Source of the DNA: Zygaena filipendulae
Lineage: Eukaryota; Arthropoda; Insecta; Lepidoptera; Zygaenidae
DNA: 64,000 nucleotides
Direction of reading: 5' to 3'
NCBI GenBank assembly: GCA_907165275.2
Contig: OU015654.1
Span: 327,501-391,500, forward strand
Under the pieces are notes generated by a model that saw only the letters and a list, made by a program, of their open reading frames with translations, did not search any database and was not told where the DNA came from. A program made the translations under genes and the position numbers. Each line of letters begins with the position of its first letter. Position 1 is the stretch's first letter. Below, one piece after another: positions 9,961-21,430 of this stretch.

Positions 9961-10158
9961 TCCTACTAATATTATAAATGTGAAAGTGTGGATGTTTGGA
10001 TGTTTGTTACTCAATCACGCAAAAACGGCCGAACGGATTTGGATGAAATTTGGCATGCACGTTGTCAGGGGTACAGAGAAGGATATAGGGTACTTTCATC
10101 CCGGAATTCCCGCGGGAACTCCGAAATTACCGCGGGTGAAACCGTGGGGCACAACTAG
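9961..10158 (+). mobile_element. Helitron-like repeat, near complete
   Basis: Begins TCCTACTAATATTATAAATG and ends GGGGCACAACTAG, followed by T. The interior carries GGATGTTTGTTACTCAATCA and the CCCGCGGGAACTCCGAAA palindromic block. TC...CTAG ends without terminal inverted repeats, next to T, fit Helitron-like non-autonomous elements of Lepidoptera (Lep1 type). It starts about 50 bp from the splice acceptor of the Ig exon. Confidence 0.65.
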
Positions 10159-11272
10159 TAAATAAATAAAAATGTGAAATGAAACGATGTTATCTTTGTT
10201 CCTTACGCGACGGTAAAAAGACAGAAATAGGTTCACCTATTTCCTAATCAATTTTTCTATTATTATGATCGGGTGATGCAAAGTATATTACCTATCCTTT
10301 GCATAGTATTATTTATGGAATCTGCTCCCATATAAGATCCGTAAGAGACCATAAGGTTAAATTTGCCACTGAATTACGGTAATAATCAAAGAAATTTAGT
10401 TTAATGTCGGCGGCGGCGTCTGTCCGTCGGTTGAGAAGCGAACCCTCAATCCTTTTTATATATGTTTAGTTGTTGTGTACGTATGCTGTAAATCTTTGTG
10501 TTTTGTCAAATAAAGTTTATCAATTCAATTCAATCAAAATATTTTGTTTTTGTAATAGATTGTTACAAGCGTAGGCTGCGTAGGTACGTTTAATACTTTT
10601 TTTTTAAGTTCACTTATCAAAGTTTGTATAAAAAACGATAGGAGGACAAATAATTACATAGACATTTCTGAAAGTTTGTATTCTTATTTTATTTGGTGCA
10701 TATACATATGATTAAAGTAACACAATTTCAGTTGTTTTATTAATGTACTAGAAAATGCAATTGAGTAAAAAGATAATCCATCAAAACAAACGTACTTTTA
10801 TCACAAAAACAAATGCAGTAAAAGTACTGCCCGAGCGCATTTTACGCAGTTTATTTATCGATATGAACAATATATGTATCCGTTGGCTTTTTGCCTTTTT
10901 AAATTTAAAAATATATAGTTAGATCTTTTCCACATTTTCGTCTGATATAATAGTTTACAATTCCCTATTATATACACATATCTATTTGAAAATCAGCAGA
11001 ACAGCAGTTTGGTATACATTTAGCTAACTCAGATCGGAAATTGAAATCCGGCCATATATAGCCCGTCCACTTGCATAGAGTATTCTTGTGCTCTATGCTC
11101 CAATTGTTTTAATGGCTTCCAATTGTTTCATATTGATTTTACATATTATAATACAATCATATTTTCTACTAGGTATAGCCAAGTAGTTATGAAAATAATT
11201 TATGAATTTTCTTGGATCAACATTGATACATGTTGCAGTTGCCGTTTTTCAGCTATGTCACTTGTAAATATG
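10159..11272. other. Non-coding DNA with a non-LTR 3' end at about 10390-10560
   Basis: The stretch 10390-10560 (plus) contains TGTGTTTTGTCAAATAAAGT and a (TCAAT)n-like tail, typical of a non-LTR element end. A short hairpin GCATAGAG/CTCTATGC lies at 11073-11098. I see no gene in the rest. Confidence 0.45.
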
Positions 11273-11651
11273 TACTAATATTATAAATACAAATGTGAGT
11301 TTATTTGTTACGGTTTTACACCTTAACCAACCAACCGGACATCATGAAATTTCGCATACATTTTTTGGGAGTACAGAAAAGGACATACAGACTTAGAGTC
11401 ATTTTAATAATTACCTACTTACTTAATTAAAAATAAAAGATTTTAAAACAAAACAGCTGCACTCAGAGACGTTTATTAAATTAATCTAAATTGGCATTTA
11501 ACTTAATTTAACTTGATTAACTCTGAGTGCAGCAGTTTTGCTTTTAAAATCTTAACTTAAAATTAAGTAATCATTAAAACAACTATGAGTGTCGCCGATA
11601 GACTTCTTAAAGTCCGAATTTAACGCGAGTGAGACCGCGGGAAAAAGCTAG
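11273..11651 (+). mobile_element. Helitron-like repeat split by a nested MITE
   Basis: Starts TACTAATATTATAAATAC and ends GGGAAAAAGCTAG. The middle (about 11390-11594) is a foldback insertion: GATTTTAAAACAAAACAGCT near 11432 pairs with GTTTTGCTTTTAAAATC near 11535, around GCACTCAGAG/CTCTGAGTGC. The Helitron sequence resumes after it with TTAACGCGAGTGAGACCGCG. Confidence 0.6.
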
Positions 11652-14212
11652 TGAGAAGTATGTCATAATCACAGTGTGGTTCAAGTGCCGCCGCATGGTC
11701 CAAATCTCAGTTTCTAAAAAGTAAATACTTTTTGTGGTTTTACTATAAGTTTCACGTTTGGCGCGCATAAGACACGCTGATACACGGACGCTGTTTTTAA
11801 AATGTCTCAACTTCCAGATTTACTCTTTGGTATAGGTATTTTAAACATGCCACACACTCGAACCGGAAAGTAAAACCCTATTATGTAAGTCAAAGTTTGC
11901 CCCAACGAGAATTGAACTTATCGAAATAAAAGGTTATTTCGAATTCGAATTTTATTAATTCAATTGCTGAAATTTAACTGCTCACGTAATTATGCCAAAA
12001 GTATAGCAATAAATAAAGTACAACCTTTGCCGGACCATAATCCATTAAGCGAATAGATTTTCAGCAATCAAATAATAGCAAGCACTAAACCTTCATGTAA
12101 CTTTAAAACAAACACATTAGGCTGGCTCAGTCGAAAATGGCGCGCCACGCATTGTCTATTTACTTTGACAAAGTTGCAGCTGGATCGCAATTACGTTAAA
12201 TTTAGTAAGGAGACCGCAGACGTGGGACTGTGTAGTACCGCACTGCGCAACACAGTCGATACCGGCTGCATATTTTATGACTTCTCTCGACTTCGCTCCG
12301 AACGCGGGATCAGCGGTACCGGTCTCCGTGCTTCCATTCGTGCATTGTGATTCCTCGAAGTTATGTGTCTCTAGTATCCATATAGAATCAGTATTGTCTT
12401 CACAAAATACAACATTTTGTACAACTTCATCCAATTTTTAGACAGCATCAGATGAAGGTCTTGCTAAGCCAAAGTGGTTTTGAACAACTGAAATTTATAT
12501 TGAAATTGTTGTTTTCTAAGTTTATTACTTGTCAGTTTTATCTTTGTCTTTGATTTCGTTAGAATAGAGACGTTTATTTGTGTCGTCTCAAAGGCTGTAT
12601 TTATCGAGTTGAAATTGTATAAAATATTTTGTGTTTTGTATAAATAAGAACTGTTTGTTTTAATTTTTTATGTTCTTATTACCTATTTCTGTTCCACTTA
12701 AACTTTGCGAAAAATTGATCTCGAGAAATTGTTTGAGATACTGAATAAGACTAATGGCGTCTTAAACTGTTTTGACTATGTAAATACATTTAAGACATTT
12801 GTATCATATTATTTTTACATTGAATAAACTAACACTAAGGATTTTCAGTAGGTAAAAAGCTGTACTCTAAATAAAAAAAAAATTAAACTGTTTTAGTTCC
12901 ATGAATATCTGGGTAATTTAACATAATATTATCGGCTAAAATGTCGGTCAAAGTCAAAGCAACATGTATCCTGTTCATATATCGTTAATATGACGTTTAG
13001 CTACCTACGTGCTATGAACCTACCGATGCTACTGACACTTTTTATAATAAGATTTTCTGGAAATATTGCAAATACGTGACGAAATTTATATTCAAAATGT
13101 TTTCCTTTGAATATCTGGTATGTCGTATTTTATATCGAAGACAATTAACCGCTACTATTTCAAAAACCCGTTTCAGAATTGATAGACTGTGCGAACTGAA
13201 GCGAATTCTAGATAGGTGAAACAGACACTCTATCACGAAACGTTCGGCAAATCTAGAGGAAAAGGTAGTCGCATCAGTCTGTGCTGTTCTCAGGCCAGAC
13301 GAATCCACCGTGAGGAGAATAATGATAACATAACAGATGCTATTGCCTCTATTTTGTTTATGGCTTCTACTTTTTTATGAGAAGGATAAAAATGAAGTGT
13401 TACTACGTGACTGCGATGTATATCGTAGTTGCGAAATAAGCACTCAGATATTCTTATACAAAAGGTAAGGAATTCGGGATTCATACTCTTTCAAAAATGT
13501 AACGATTTTTTTTCGAAAACACTATATTTCTTTATGAGTAAAGTATTCATATTCTTTTTTAAAACAAACCAACCCTTGCTGAAATAGGTAGGAAGAAAAC
13601 AAGCAAAGAACAGCAAAATTAGGGAAAGAGTTGGGCGAGAAATAGCAAAGTTTTTAACAAAGTCATGTTTATGTAAAGATAATTAAACCAAAACTTACAG
13701 ACACACAAAAGAACCGGCTCTATGATGTTATTTTTTTTTAAATGAGCAAGCATTAGAAACACTAGCGCTCAACCTGCAGTTTCATGGGTGTTATTTTCCA
13801 ATTTCCCTCGGGAACTCCTTGTGTCAGGATGCGAAGTGTTCTAGGTCCCATATAGCAAGACCTAATCCGAAACTACAAGAATGTATGTATACCAAATACT
13901 AGTATAGTTCCGGAGCTCCCTCGGGAACACTTTGTTTAGGGATAATATCCTTTGTCATACAGGGATACTGTAGTTACCCGTAGAAGAATTTTCACAATTG
14001 GCTCAATAGCTCCAGAGATTATAATTATCATCCAAATTTACAAACTCATAAATATGAACTAAGAAATTTTTTCCTGTAAACATTTTTGAACTGAAAACTT
14101 CTTTAGCATCGTTGTGATATGAAATTCGATGAAACGAAAAAGCGACTACAACGTGCGAGAGAAAGAGATAGGAGTATCTATAGGATTTTTATTTTCTTTT
14201 TTATCTTAATAA
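11652..14212. other. Intron of the DIP-type gene; no further exon seen
   Basis: Moderately GC-rich patch at 12120-12360 with an 8-bp inverted pair GGAGACCG/CGGTCTCC (12209-12216, 12320-12327). I do not recognise it, and the 61- and 92-codon frames across it have no family features. The stretch 13750-14060 carries eroded Helitron-like fragments (CCCTCGGGAACTCC twice). Confidence 0.5.
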
Positions 14213-14420
14213 CTAGCTGTCTCCCGCGGTTTCACCCGCAGTAATTTCGGAGTTCTCGTAAAGATTTCGCGATAAACAGTACACTATATCACTCAGAACT
14301 ACCGTAGCTAAGTCCTAGTTCTATAAGTAAAAGAATTTTCAAAATCGGTTCAGTAGACCAAGAGATTATCAACGTCACAAACTCGCAATTCACAAAATCA
14401 CAAACTTTAGCTCTTTATAA
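14213..14420 (-). mobile_element. Helitron-like repeat, eroded
   Basis: Reads from CTAGCTGTCTCCCGCGGTTT (reverse complement of the 3' end) through TTTCGGAGTTCTCG to AATCGGTTCAGTAGACC and a terminal TATAATAATTTATTAGA. The order matches other minus-strand copies in the window. Confidence 0.55.
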
Positions 14421-15880
14421 TAATTTATTAGATAGTTATAGAAATAAGGAGGTAAAGTTTGTGATTTGGTGATATTAATTAATTCATAGTACACATATAG
14501 GAGGTGTAGATATAATTATCCTTTTTTTCATTTATGAAATAACCACTACTGTTTTTTCTTAAAAGGATGAATGGTGTTCGCATGAAATATTATTACTACA
14601 TTATTACATAAGGCATGTTTTATTTGATAAAGAATACTTTTAGAGTTTCCCGAAACCCGAAATTCACACGCGTAAAATCGCTGGGGAATATATTTTGATA
14701 AAATAAGATAAAAAAAACACACTAATACAAAAATACATAAATAAAATTAATGTAGAGACTACTTTAGCGATACTTCCAACAGGAAGTCCCTTGAATCTAC
14801 GTTTCGACATAAAAAACGAAAAACGGAAATTAAATAAGATTAATATCTCAGTATAGAAAAAGTTTGCGAGATAATTTTTTTAAAGATGAAGCGAGCGAGC
14901 TTTAAAAGTACCTAAGTCAACTTTTAGAGTTTACGTATCTCTTGTAATTAATTAAGGAGATAGATGATATTTTTATCTAGCAACAGCATAAGAATTTACG
15001 ATCTAACATTTCTCGGCGGATAACAACCGAAGAAGCCGAAGTTCTAATTAAAAAGTTGCCATTGTCAAAATTGTAATAAATTATCATAGCTGAGCAACGT
15101 TGGAAGTTTATTAAACTTAATCCCGCGGTTCGCGGCCGCGCCCCTGAGCGGGGTGAGCGCACAAACAAACAAACAAACATTCATAAGACACGTGAACTGT
15201 ATCCGAGTGAAAACTTGCCTCTTGCGAGTCTCGCAAAGCCGCGGTAAGCCTCTTTGCTCCCTTTTTATAACCCCGCCACATACTTAGCGGCAATTCCGAG
15301 TTGGCTCGAGCGTCAACTCCGCCCCGTTTGAGTTTAGTGATGTGCGTCCTAATATTATGAATGTGTGCGCAACTTTCCAACGTTTCGACTGCTTTACAAG
15401 TGCGTGAACAGTTTGCTCAAGCGGCGCCATTGCCTTGATGCGGTTTCTGTCTTAGTATTTTCTAATTGCATTGCGGCATTCATTGTTATTTAACATATTA
15501 CCATTACCACTTTGATTTGACTTTGACTTTAACGATAGTTTGCATAATTTTGTAAAAGAAAACCTTACTAATTTATCAAAAACCTTCTGTCATAAACTTC
15601 TAATATCATTATGATATTCATAGTTAGCTTATATTAGAACGTTATTAAGTAGATGTTGCCATAAAGTATTATCATCGAGAGGTATGAAAAATAGGCTACG
15701 ATCTACTCTCGAACTTACTAAATATAAAAAAAAAATCACAAAAACCGGTCAAAGCGTGTCCGTGGAGTTCGATAACAAACACCGTGACACGAGATTTTTA
15801 TCGATTAGATTACAAAATAACTCCCAGTGTATACTTATTTTATTATAATGGTAAAAAAGTTTTAACGTTATGTAAACACA
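14421..15880. other. Intronic non-coding DNA
   Basis: GC-rich patch at 15120-15330 (CGCGGTTCGCGGCCGCGCCC) next to an (ACAA)n run at 15161-15177. The minus-strand frames over it have no recognisable protein features. No repeat of known type elsewhere. Confidence 0.45.
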
Positions 15881-16180
15881 AGCCCCCGCGGTTTCACCCG
15901 GGATAGTTTCGGAGATCCCGCGGGTATATAAAAGTAGTTACTTACTACCCCATATTTATTCTGTACCTACCCTTGAAAACGTGTAGGTAGTATGCAAAAT
16001 TTTATGTAGTTTCTTCCGCGTTAATTTCAAAATCCTCATCGGAATTCCGGGATCAAAAGTAGCCCATGTCCTTCTGTGTTCTTCTGACAACGTGTAAACA
16101 AAATTTCGTGGTGATCGATTCAACCGTTTAGCCGTGAAAGCGTAACTAACAATCAAACTCACTTTCATTGCGAAAGTGTC
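15881..16180 (-). mobile_element. Helitron-like repeat, tandem or doubled
   Basis: CCCGCGGTTTCACCCG and CCGCGGGTATATAAAAGTAG are followed by a second unit with CGGAATTCCGGGATCAAAAG, ATTCAACCGTTTAGCCGTGA and GAAAGCGTAAC. Both units point to the minus strand. Confidence 0.5.
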
Positions 16181-17977
16181 TACAAGCACCAATTACAAAT
16201 ACTTTGTCGTCGGATCTTTTTGTCGTTAAGCGTCAAGTAAGACATATATTTTCAAATATGCCGTATTTTTGAGCTTCTGGAGTGGCTTATTATTAAAAAA
16301 TAAAGGGTACAAGCACAGGTGCAATTGATTTGGATCGAAATCAGTTTACAGTTCCTAACGAAATTTTTGCTTCTCTGAAATACACCCAAAATGTATTCTA
16401 AACAAGGTCTCATTCCGGCCAAACGATAAAGAAAACTCTGTAATAGAGACCCCTTGCCCTTAAAGGGTACGGTTCTAAACAAGATTTAATAAAAAAAAAG
16501 AAGGAATCGTGTACCTAAATATGGCGTTATGAGCACCGTTGGGGAGCGGTTGAAAAGACTGCTCCAGGGACCCTAATCAAATACGCCTTAAGCCGCCCGA
16601 AATCGATTGATGTATAGGTAGGTAAACAGTTTCGTTTTGTGGTTATTTTTTTCTCTTTAAACTAGCAATCATTTGAAACACACTAGAAGCAGTTTTATTA
16701 GACTTTTTCTGAACCTAAAAAAAAGTATCGTCTTTGGGATTTTATAACTAACCCACGCAATAAGGCACAGGGTTTAAGGACTTCATTAAGCCCATATCAA
16801 GGTCATTGTCATATTAATTAAATAAAATCCCCACTCCGCTCCTATGTGAGAGGCATTAACGGCGGAAAATTCGAGCCGTAGGCCACCACATAAAATTTCT
16901 GGTCCTTCGAGCCGGATCGGAAATGTCCATTTGTCTGAGATTAGACACGCCAATTGTTTATCGACACTTTTAAATGCCGCAGATTGAGCCTCCTCCTCTA
17001 GTGAGTGGCGTGCCGCTGTTATTTAAGTCTATTTCTTAAATCCGTGTCGATGCTGAAATGACACACATTGTGATTTATCCGCAAAAAATATACAATAGAA
17101 TCAATACATAGAATTACATACTAAAATGTAAAGGTATAGGAGAGCAAATATAGCCTCAAGCGCTGTTCCCCGGAGAGTCGGTGGTCGCTGGAACTTCGTG
17201 TCCAGAAACTTGTTTACCATAAATGAATATTCGAGAAAAGATTTTTTCTTTAAAGGACGAATATACAGTACTCTTACGTCTTTCTATATAATATACTAAA
17301 AGCCATTTCATTAATGTGATTTCTTTCACTTATTTTGAAAGGTATAAATGGGTAAAATTTATGTTTGATGACTGAGTATTCCAGGTGCGGTGTGTAACGA
17401 AAAATGAGTACATAAAATTCTACTAAAAATTGCTATTTCTTTTACGGAAAATTGTTTTAAGTAGGTACACACACACACAAATAAAGACGTGAACATGTCA
17501 ATATTTCATAATAAAATAGTGACATGAACCTTAAGACATTTTTCAGTAAGCGTGGAATTACATCGGGTTTTTATTTTTTTCAATTCTCCAAAGGTTTTTA
17601 ATTTTTTTTAGTCATTTGTAACAGGCAAAAAGTAAACGTACACTGTTGCTGCTAATGCCAATTAGACCACGTTTTCCGTCACGAATGTGTAATATTTGTA
17701 GCTAAATGTGCCGATGCGAAATTCTGCGTACATAATTCACGTCCCTAATTAACGTACACTCCCGCAGACAAGTGCTCGAACAAACTTCAATGATTCCACA
17801 CTTTTTGCAACCCTTTTCGTGAACTCATTAAATATTTAGGAGCGCGGCCGTACTTAGATAATGGTGTACGTGTAACGACCTAATTAATTAGGGTGAGGAA
17901 TCTAATCATGAATAACTTAACTGTTACAATGCAAGGCGCCGGTGTAGGGCCGCGGCCACACCGTGCTATTTGCAAAC
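16181..17977. other. Intronic DNA with two non-repetitive blocks
   Basis: The blocks 16790-17040 and 17630-17975 have higher complexity than their surroundings and do not match any repeat I see in the window. The second holds homeodomain-type TAATTAATTAGG near 17880 and GCGGCCGTAC/GGGCCGCGGCC. They could be conserved regulatory DNA of the host gene. There is no coding evidence. Confidence 0.35.
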
Positions 17978-18310
17978 AATGGGGATGTTGACTACTTTTG
18001 AAGATCAAAATTCTAATTAGTCCGTCAGTTAGAAAATAAAAAACAATAGACACGTATTTTTTGCTTTTTCAAATAAATTAAAATATACAGCAGAGATAAA
18101 GAGCATTAAAGTTTAGGGTGAGGGGGTCGTGACGTCACTAACCGCTAAAACCGCCATACAAACCGTCCGAATAGTGACGTCACGCGAAATTTCAACTCAA
18201 TATATCGCCGTTATTTTTTGATTACGTAAAAAAATAAAAAAATACGTGTCCAATATTTTTTAATAATCTACAAGACGGACTAAAAAAATAATAATTTGTC
18301 AACATGCCCA
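17978..18310. mobile_element. Foldback MITE with CRE-like palindromes, copy 1
   Basis: Left end AATGGGGATGTTGAC, right end GTCAACATGCCCA: 15-bp inverted ends with one mismatch. The halves also mirror each other inside: AGTCCGTC, ACACGTATTTTTT and GTGACGTCAC occur in both arms in opposite order. GTGACGTCAC appears twice, near 18130 and 18173. Near-identical copies lie at 34476 and 50951. Confidence 0.8.
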
Positions 18311-18419
18311 CTGTCTCTGTAGCAAGTGATAATCGGATTTAACGCAATACGTTGTGTCTCCGACACAAAAGGTTTCGGATTCGACTCCCAGTGGAGCTGA
18401 TCTTTAACAATGTTGTAGA

Positions 18420-18909
18420 GTTCCCAGGAGGGATCCCTTTACTGTTCCCCACGGTTTCACTCGTATCTATAGTATTGTATCTATAGTATAGTATGTTTGC
18501 AGGTAAAACTGGGTTTTTGATGACCGTGGCCTATGTACTTAATGTGTGAATTTGTTAATTCGACTTAATTTTATTTATTTTACCATGATAATCCGATTAA
18601 TTCGACTTAATATTAATTATTGTACCATGATAACTTTATATTTAAACTGTGAAAGTATGTACTCGCTGGTGCTTTGGAAGATTCTGTAAGCCGGTTGTAA
18701 TTTGAATAAATAAATAAATATTAATTTTGGAGTTCCCCCAGAAATTTAGTGATAAAAATAGGATAGAAAAAGAAGAAGAAAAAAAGTACCATACTTTATG
18801 TCCTTTTCTTTACAAATGTGCATGCAAAATTCCATGATGATCTGTTGAGTAGTTAAGGTGTGAAAGTGTAACGAACAAACAAATATTCACATAATAATAT
18901 AATAATATA
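18420..18909. mobile_element. Eroded Helitron-like pieces and a non-LTR 3' end
   Basis: Helitron-type motifs lie at 18440-18470 (TTCCCCACGGTTTCACTCGT) and 18726-18906 (GGTGTGAAAGTGTAACGAAC). Between them, 18500-18722 (plus) ends GTAATTTGAATAAATAAATA, a (TAAA)n-tailed end like that of non-LTR elements. Confidence 0.4.
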
Positions 18910-19090
18910 CTAGCTGTTCTCCGCAGTATCACCCGCAGTGATTTCGTAGTTCCCACGGGGATTCCGGGCTAAAAATACCATGTCCTATTCTGTACCCCTG
19001 AAAATGTGTATGCAGAATTTCATGATAATAGGTTGAGTAGTTAAGGCGTGAAAGCGTAACAAATAAACACATTCGTATATTTATATAATA
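18910..19090 (-). mobile_element. Helitron-like repeat
   Basis: Starts CTAGCTGTTCTCCGCAG, then TTCCCACGGGGATTCCGGGC, TCATGATAATAGGTTGAGTA and GCGTGAAAGCGTAACAAA. A full-length type copy with a worn 5' end. Confidence 0.6.
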
Positions 19091-19426
19091 GCAGTTAGGT
19101 TTGTATTAGGTAGATTGTCGAGAAACTTTTGGTATGTGTATTGTATAGCTTCATGCTTAGTTTTCCAGTTTTGACTATGTGACATTGGTGTGAATTCACC
19201 TCAAGTAACCCCCTGTCACCCTCGCGCGGTCCTCCCCTATTTAATTACGACTGGGGCGAGCTCCGGCGGTGTATTCATATCTCGTTCCATTAAAGTTATA
19301 TATCTACTGATAAGGGGATGTTAATTGATAGAAATACATTAAGTTTATATTGATTGCGTCAGTGGGTTAGCGGATTTAGTTGAGCTAGTTTTCTTCGCGG
19401 AACTTAATTATGACATTTACAACTTA
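19091..19426. other. Non-repetitive intronic block
   Basis: Includes GC-rich CCCTCGCGCGGTCCTCCCC near 19220 and GGGGCGAGCTCCGGCGGTG near 19252. It matches no other part of the window and has no usable reading frame. It may be regulatory, or simply unique sequence. Confidence 0.3.
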
Positions 19427-19708
19427 CTAGCGGTTTCCCGCGGTTCCGCCCGCGGTAATTACTGATTTCCCGTGGGATAAAAGTACCCTATGTTCTTCTA
19501 TGAATCCCTGACGTGTTAGCGAAATTTCAGGAGATTTTACCGACGTTAATTTCGGAGTTCCCGCGGGTATTCCGGTAAAAAGTACACTGTTTCCTTCTCT
19601 GTACCCCTGACGACGTGTTTGGAAAATTTCATGATTATCGGTTGAGCTGTGAAGACGTGAAAGCGTAACAAACCAACTCACTATCGCATTTTTAATATTA
19701 GTAAGGAC
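19427..19708 (-). mobile_element. Composite Helitron-like repeat
   Basis: CTAGCGGTTTCCCGCGG opens a first unit. A second begins at about 19535 (ACCGACGTTAATTTCGGAGT) and runs to GCATTTTTAATATTAGTAAG. The doubled middle suggests one copy inserted in, or recombined with, another. Confidence 0.55.
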
Positions 19709-20965
19709 TAGCTAGCTTTTTCGCGGTGGCAGTATAAGTGTTTTAAGTTCTATCCCTTCTACAACTCGCGTTCGGTAGGTTACTTAACATGTGAAAATAC
19801 GTGTGTATTTCCGGGTCCGATCAGGAAGTCTTCACGGAACCCTTATAATTTCGTCGTGTCCGTTTGTCTGTCTGTGTCAGAGTCATTTATCTGGGTAAAC
19901 ATTGGCACTGCACAATTAAAAAAAAATTTAAAACATTAAAAACAAAAAACAATTTTAACGAGGTTGGGATTGAAAAAGTAGTAGGTACATATCGTGTAAT
20001 TTTTATTTATTTCTTCAACTTGGCTTGACACGCTCCTAGTGTTTTTCGACTCTACTGTAAAATTAACAATCCTAAGTTTAACATTTTGCATCTGACGGCA
20101 TTGTATTATTCTCTTCCTAAAATTCTCCAGCAATTACACTATAGAGATATTTCTTCCCCGAGAGGCTTGTTCGGTTCGTAATGGTGCCTAAGTGAGTATT
20201 AAAGTATACTGCTGTTAAGTACCAATGGAGCACCATGTATATTTTAACGGCAGCTCCGAGGCTTTCATCCAGCGCATCTATGAATAAGATAATTAGTTCA
20301 CTGCACCCGCTACTGCGAAGCAAAGCCGATTCCAAGTATGTATCTCTAGTACCTACGGCCAGAGACAAAATACCTTTGTTCTTTGTTAAATTTTTGCCTT
20401 TGACGCTGTACGCCCGGACCGGTTTGAATAAAGAATAAGTGTGGTTTTTTACGTTATAATCGTGGAAATGAGAAAAAAGAATTTCAAATTGATCATGAGA
20501 TAAATCACGCTGTTTCGTGAAACGGAACGTTTTTTGAAGTGAAAACTTTTTCACCGTTGTGATTGAAAATTCGATGATACGAAAAAGTAACACTAAAACG
20601 AGAAAAACATATTCGTAAATAGCTCAGAAGAATAAGTTATTCTTCTGAGCTATTCTTATTCTTCTGAGTTATTCTTCTGAGGTAAATAGCTATTAAGTTA
20701 GAAACGTCAAAGCAAGTGACGTTAATCTTTTTGTCCTTTGAACTGCCACACTGTCATACAACTAATAAAAAGAACTGTTTTGGGAGAAGCAAAAGAAACT
20801 TAGTCCATGCAGCCAATTTAGAAATTACCCTCTCTCTCAAATATAAGTTACTAACTATGGCCCACGACTATGTTCGCGTTTTGTTTAAAAGTTTAGGTAG
20901 GTATAACTTCTCGTTCTCCAATAAATTGCTGGCTGTCATAAATTTTTATTAGCATAATACATATA
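19709..20965. other. Intronic DNA with a short perfect palindrome
   Basis: The 17-bp arms 20618-20634 and 20638-20654 (AATAGCTCAGAAGAATA and complement) are split by three bases and followed by repeats of TTCTTCTGAG to 20680. Frames of 158 (minus, 20117-20593) and 67 codons overlap on opposite strands, lack domain features and were not called as genes. Confidence 0.5.
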
Positions 20966-21430
20966 TAGGGTAAAACCAGGATAGTTGCCCTGGGGGTATA
21001 GTTGCCCCGATCGTAATTACTCAAGTTTCGTATATGAATCGCGTGCTATTTTATTTATCTATCAAAAGACTTTCCAACTACTATTAAGTGGACCGCGTCT
21101 CATGTCTCTGTGCGATTGCACGGGAACGTAAGGTGCGATCAAAGATTTTTCGGGATAGATGCCTTGTTTCCCGGCGGGTCATCTATCCTAAACGTAATTT
21201 ATATGGACTAGGCAACTATCCCATATATGGGGTAGATGTCACAAAAAGTAGAGGTTCGTAGAAATCGCTAATACTCTGGAAATTTCAAAGATCATGTCTT
21301 TTACATTTAATAAATTTGTAGATAAAGAACCAAAGTACTTGCCAGTTTAAAAAATAAAATATTTTGATTTTTGTACTGGGAGATATAAAATGATTTCAAA
21401 AAGTGTGGCAACTATCCGGGTTTTACCCTA
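20966..21430. mobile_element. TIR MITE beginning GGGTAAAACC, TA flanks
   Basis: The 24-bp ends TAGGGTAAAACC... (20966-20989) and 21407-21430 are inverted copies with one mismatch. Outer TA on both sides fits a TA target duplication, as in Tc1/mariner-type elements. The 465 bp hold no transposase. Confidence 0.8.

Noticed and set aside
9725..10165. 146-codon plus frame
   Set aside because: It runs antisense through the Ig exon and then through a Helitron-like copy.
12156..12434. 92-codon minus frame in a GC-richer patch
   Set aside because: No recognised motif and no fit to neighbouring exons.
20117..20593. 158-codon minus frame
   Set aside because: No domain, no signal peptide, overlapped by a plus frame, and no splice or promoter context.
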